From Eubacterium sp. UBA3720 (lineage in GTDB: Bacteria > Bacillota > Clostridia > Lachnospirales > Lachnospiraceae): a DNA stretch of 5,169 nt. The notes beneath the pieces are model-generated. The model ran no database searches. It had not been told where the DNA came from and worked only from the letters and a program-made list of their open reading frames with translations. Positions 4,932-5,169 of the stretch are shown here, piece after piece (the first letter of the stretch is position 1; the number at the start of each line of letters is the position of its first letter). Location of the stretch: contig DFHP01000102.1 in assembly GCA_002371335.1 (NCBI GenBank), positions 1 to 5,169 on the forward strand, written 5' to 3'. The translations under genes and the position numbers were made by a program.

Positions 4932-5169
4932 TGGATTGGAAAAATTTTGACCAGTTAGAGTCCTATAAAAAACTTGGTGACCTTGGCTATGCTGTTGATG
5001 TAAAGGAAGCTATGGCGGGCGAGAATGGCGCTGAGCGTGTGGCCAAGTATCAGGTTCCGATGTCAAATAACATGGTATATTGCTATGCGTCAAAGCAGAC
5101 CGATGATAACATTCTTGATATTCTTCAGGGTCTTGCCGACGAGCAGCAGCTAACAGATAAATATGCGGC
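4931..5169 (+). CDS. pgi: Glucose-6-phosphate isomerase, N-terminal part (cut by window end)
   Basis: An open frame of 79 complete codons plus two bases runs off the window with no stop. The N-terminus (MDWKNFDQLESYKKLGDLGY...) aligns by eye with the start of long-type glucose-6-phosphate isomerases such as the E. coli enzyme: an Ala/Asp-x-x-x-Ala-x-x-Gly-Glu-Asn-Gly-Ala-Glu-Arg helix (about 22-36), then Lys39-Tyr40 and a strand-like 'MVYCYASKQTDDNILDILQGLADEQQL' segment (48-74) matching '[27 protein letters not shown]' in E. coli. The family interconverts glucose 6-phosphate and fructose 6-phosphate in the cytoplasm, in glycolysis and in supply of precursors for wall sugars. Catalytic residues lie beyond the window, so the call rests on the N-terminal part alone. 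A near-consensus promoter and a short overlapping leader frame precede it, suggesting its own transcription unit and possibly translational control. Confidence 0.7.
   Translation, partial: MDWKNFDQLESYKKLGDLGYAVDVKEAMAGENGAERVAKYQVPMSNNMVYCYASKQTDDNILDILQGLADEQQLTDKYA

Overview
The window reads as chromosomal DNA of a Gram-positive anaerobe of the class Clostridia, most likely a member of the Lachnospiraceae. This is an inference from the style of the proteins, the strong Shine-Dalgarno sites and the moderate base composition; no 16S or other marker is present. All recognisable genes are on the + strand. There is no sign of a mobile element, CRISPR array, tRNA or rRNA.

Layout. Positions 45-902 encode a secreted lipoprotein with an SH3-like domain and a long Ser/Gly-rich tail built partly from 10-residue repeats. 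After 42 bases comes 945-2603, a large single-pass membrane protein with a signal peptide, a probable cohesin-like outer domain, a second beta-rich outer region, one membrane helix and a long acidic cytoplasmic tail. These two look like one operon and are the least understood part of the window. A perfect 12-bp palindrome at 2731-2759 separates them from 2808-3707, a sugar-phosphate nucleotidyltransferase-type enzyme. A 163-base gap holding 29-bp tandem repeats leads to 3871-4749, the undecaprenyl-diphosphate phosphatase UppP/BacA. A good sigma-A-type promoter then drives a roughly 80-base leader and a gene cut by the window end, from 4931, whose N-terminus resembles glucose-6-phosphate isomerase (Pgi). 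An 8-codon open reading frame with its own ribosome-binding site overlaps the pgi start.

Functionally the window mixes cell-envelope genes (lipoprotein, membrane protein, lipid-carrier recycling by UppP) with sugar activation and central sugar metabolism (nucleotidyltransferase, Pgi). Nucleotide sugars and undecaprenyl phosphate both feed envelope polysaccharide synthesis, so the theme is coherent. Separate regulatory signals, however, suggest several transcription units rather than one pathway operon. I see no clear-cut new defence or mobile system. The best leads are the uncharacterised lipoprotein/cohesin-like pair, the short leader frame before pgi, and the 29-bp intergenic repeats.
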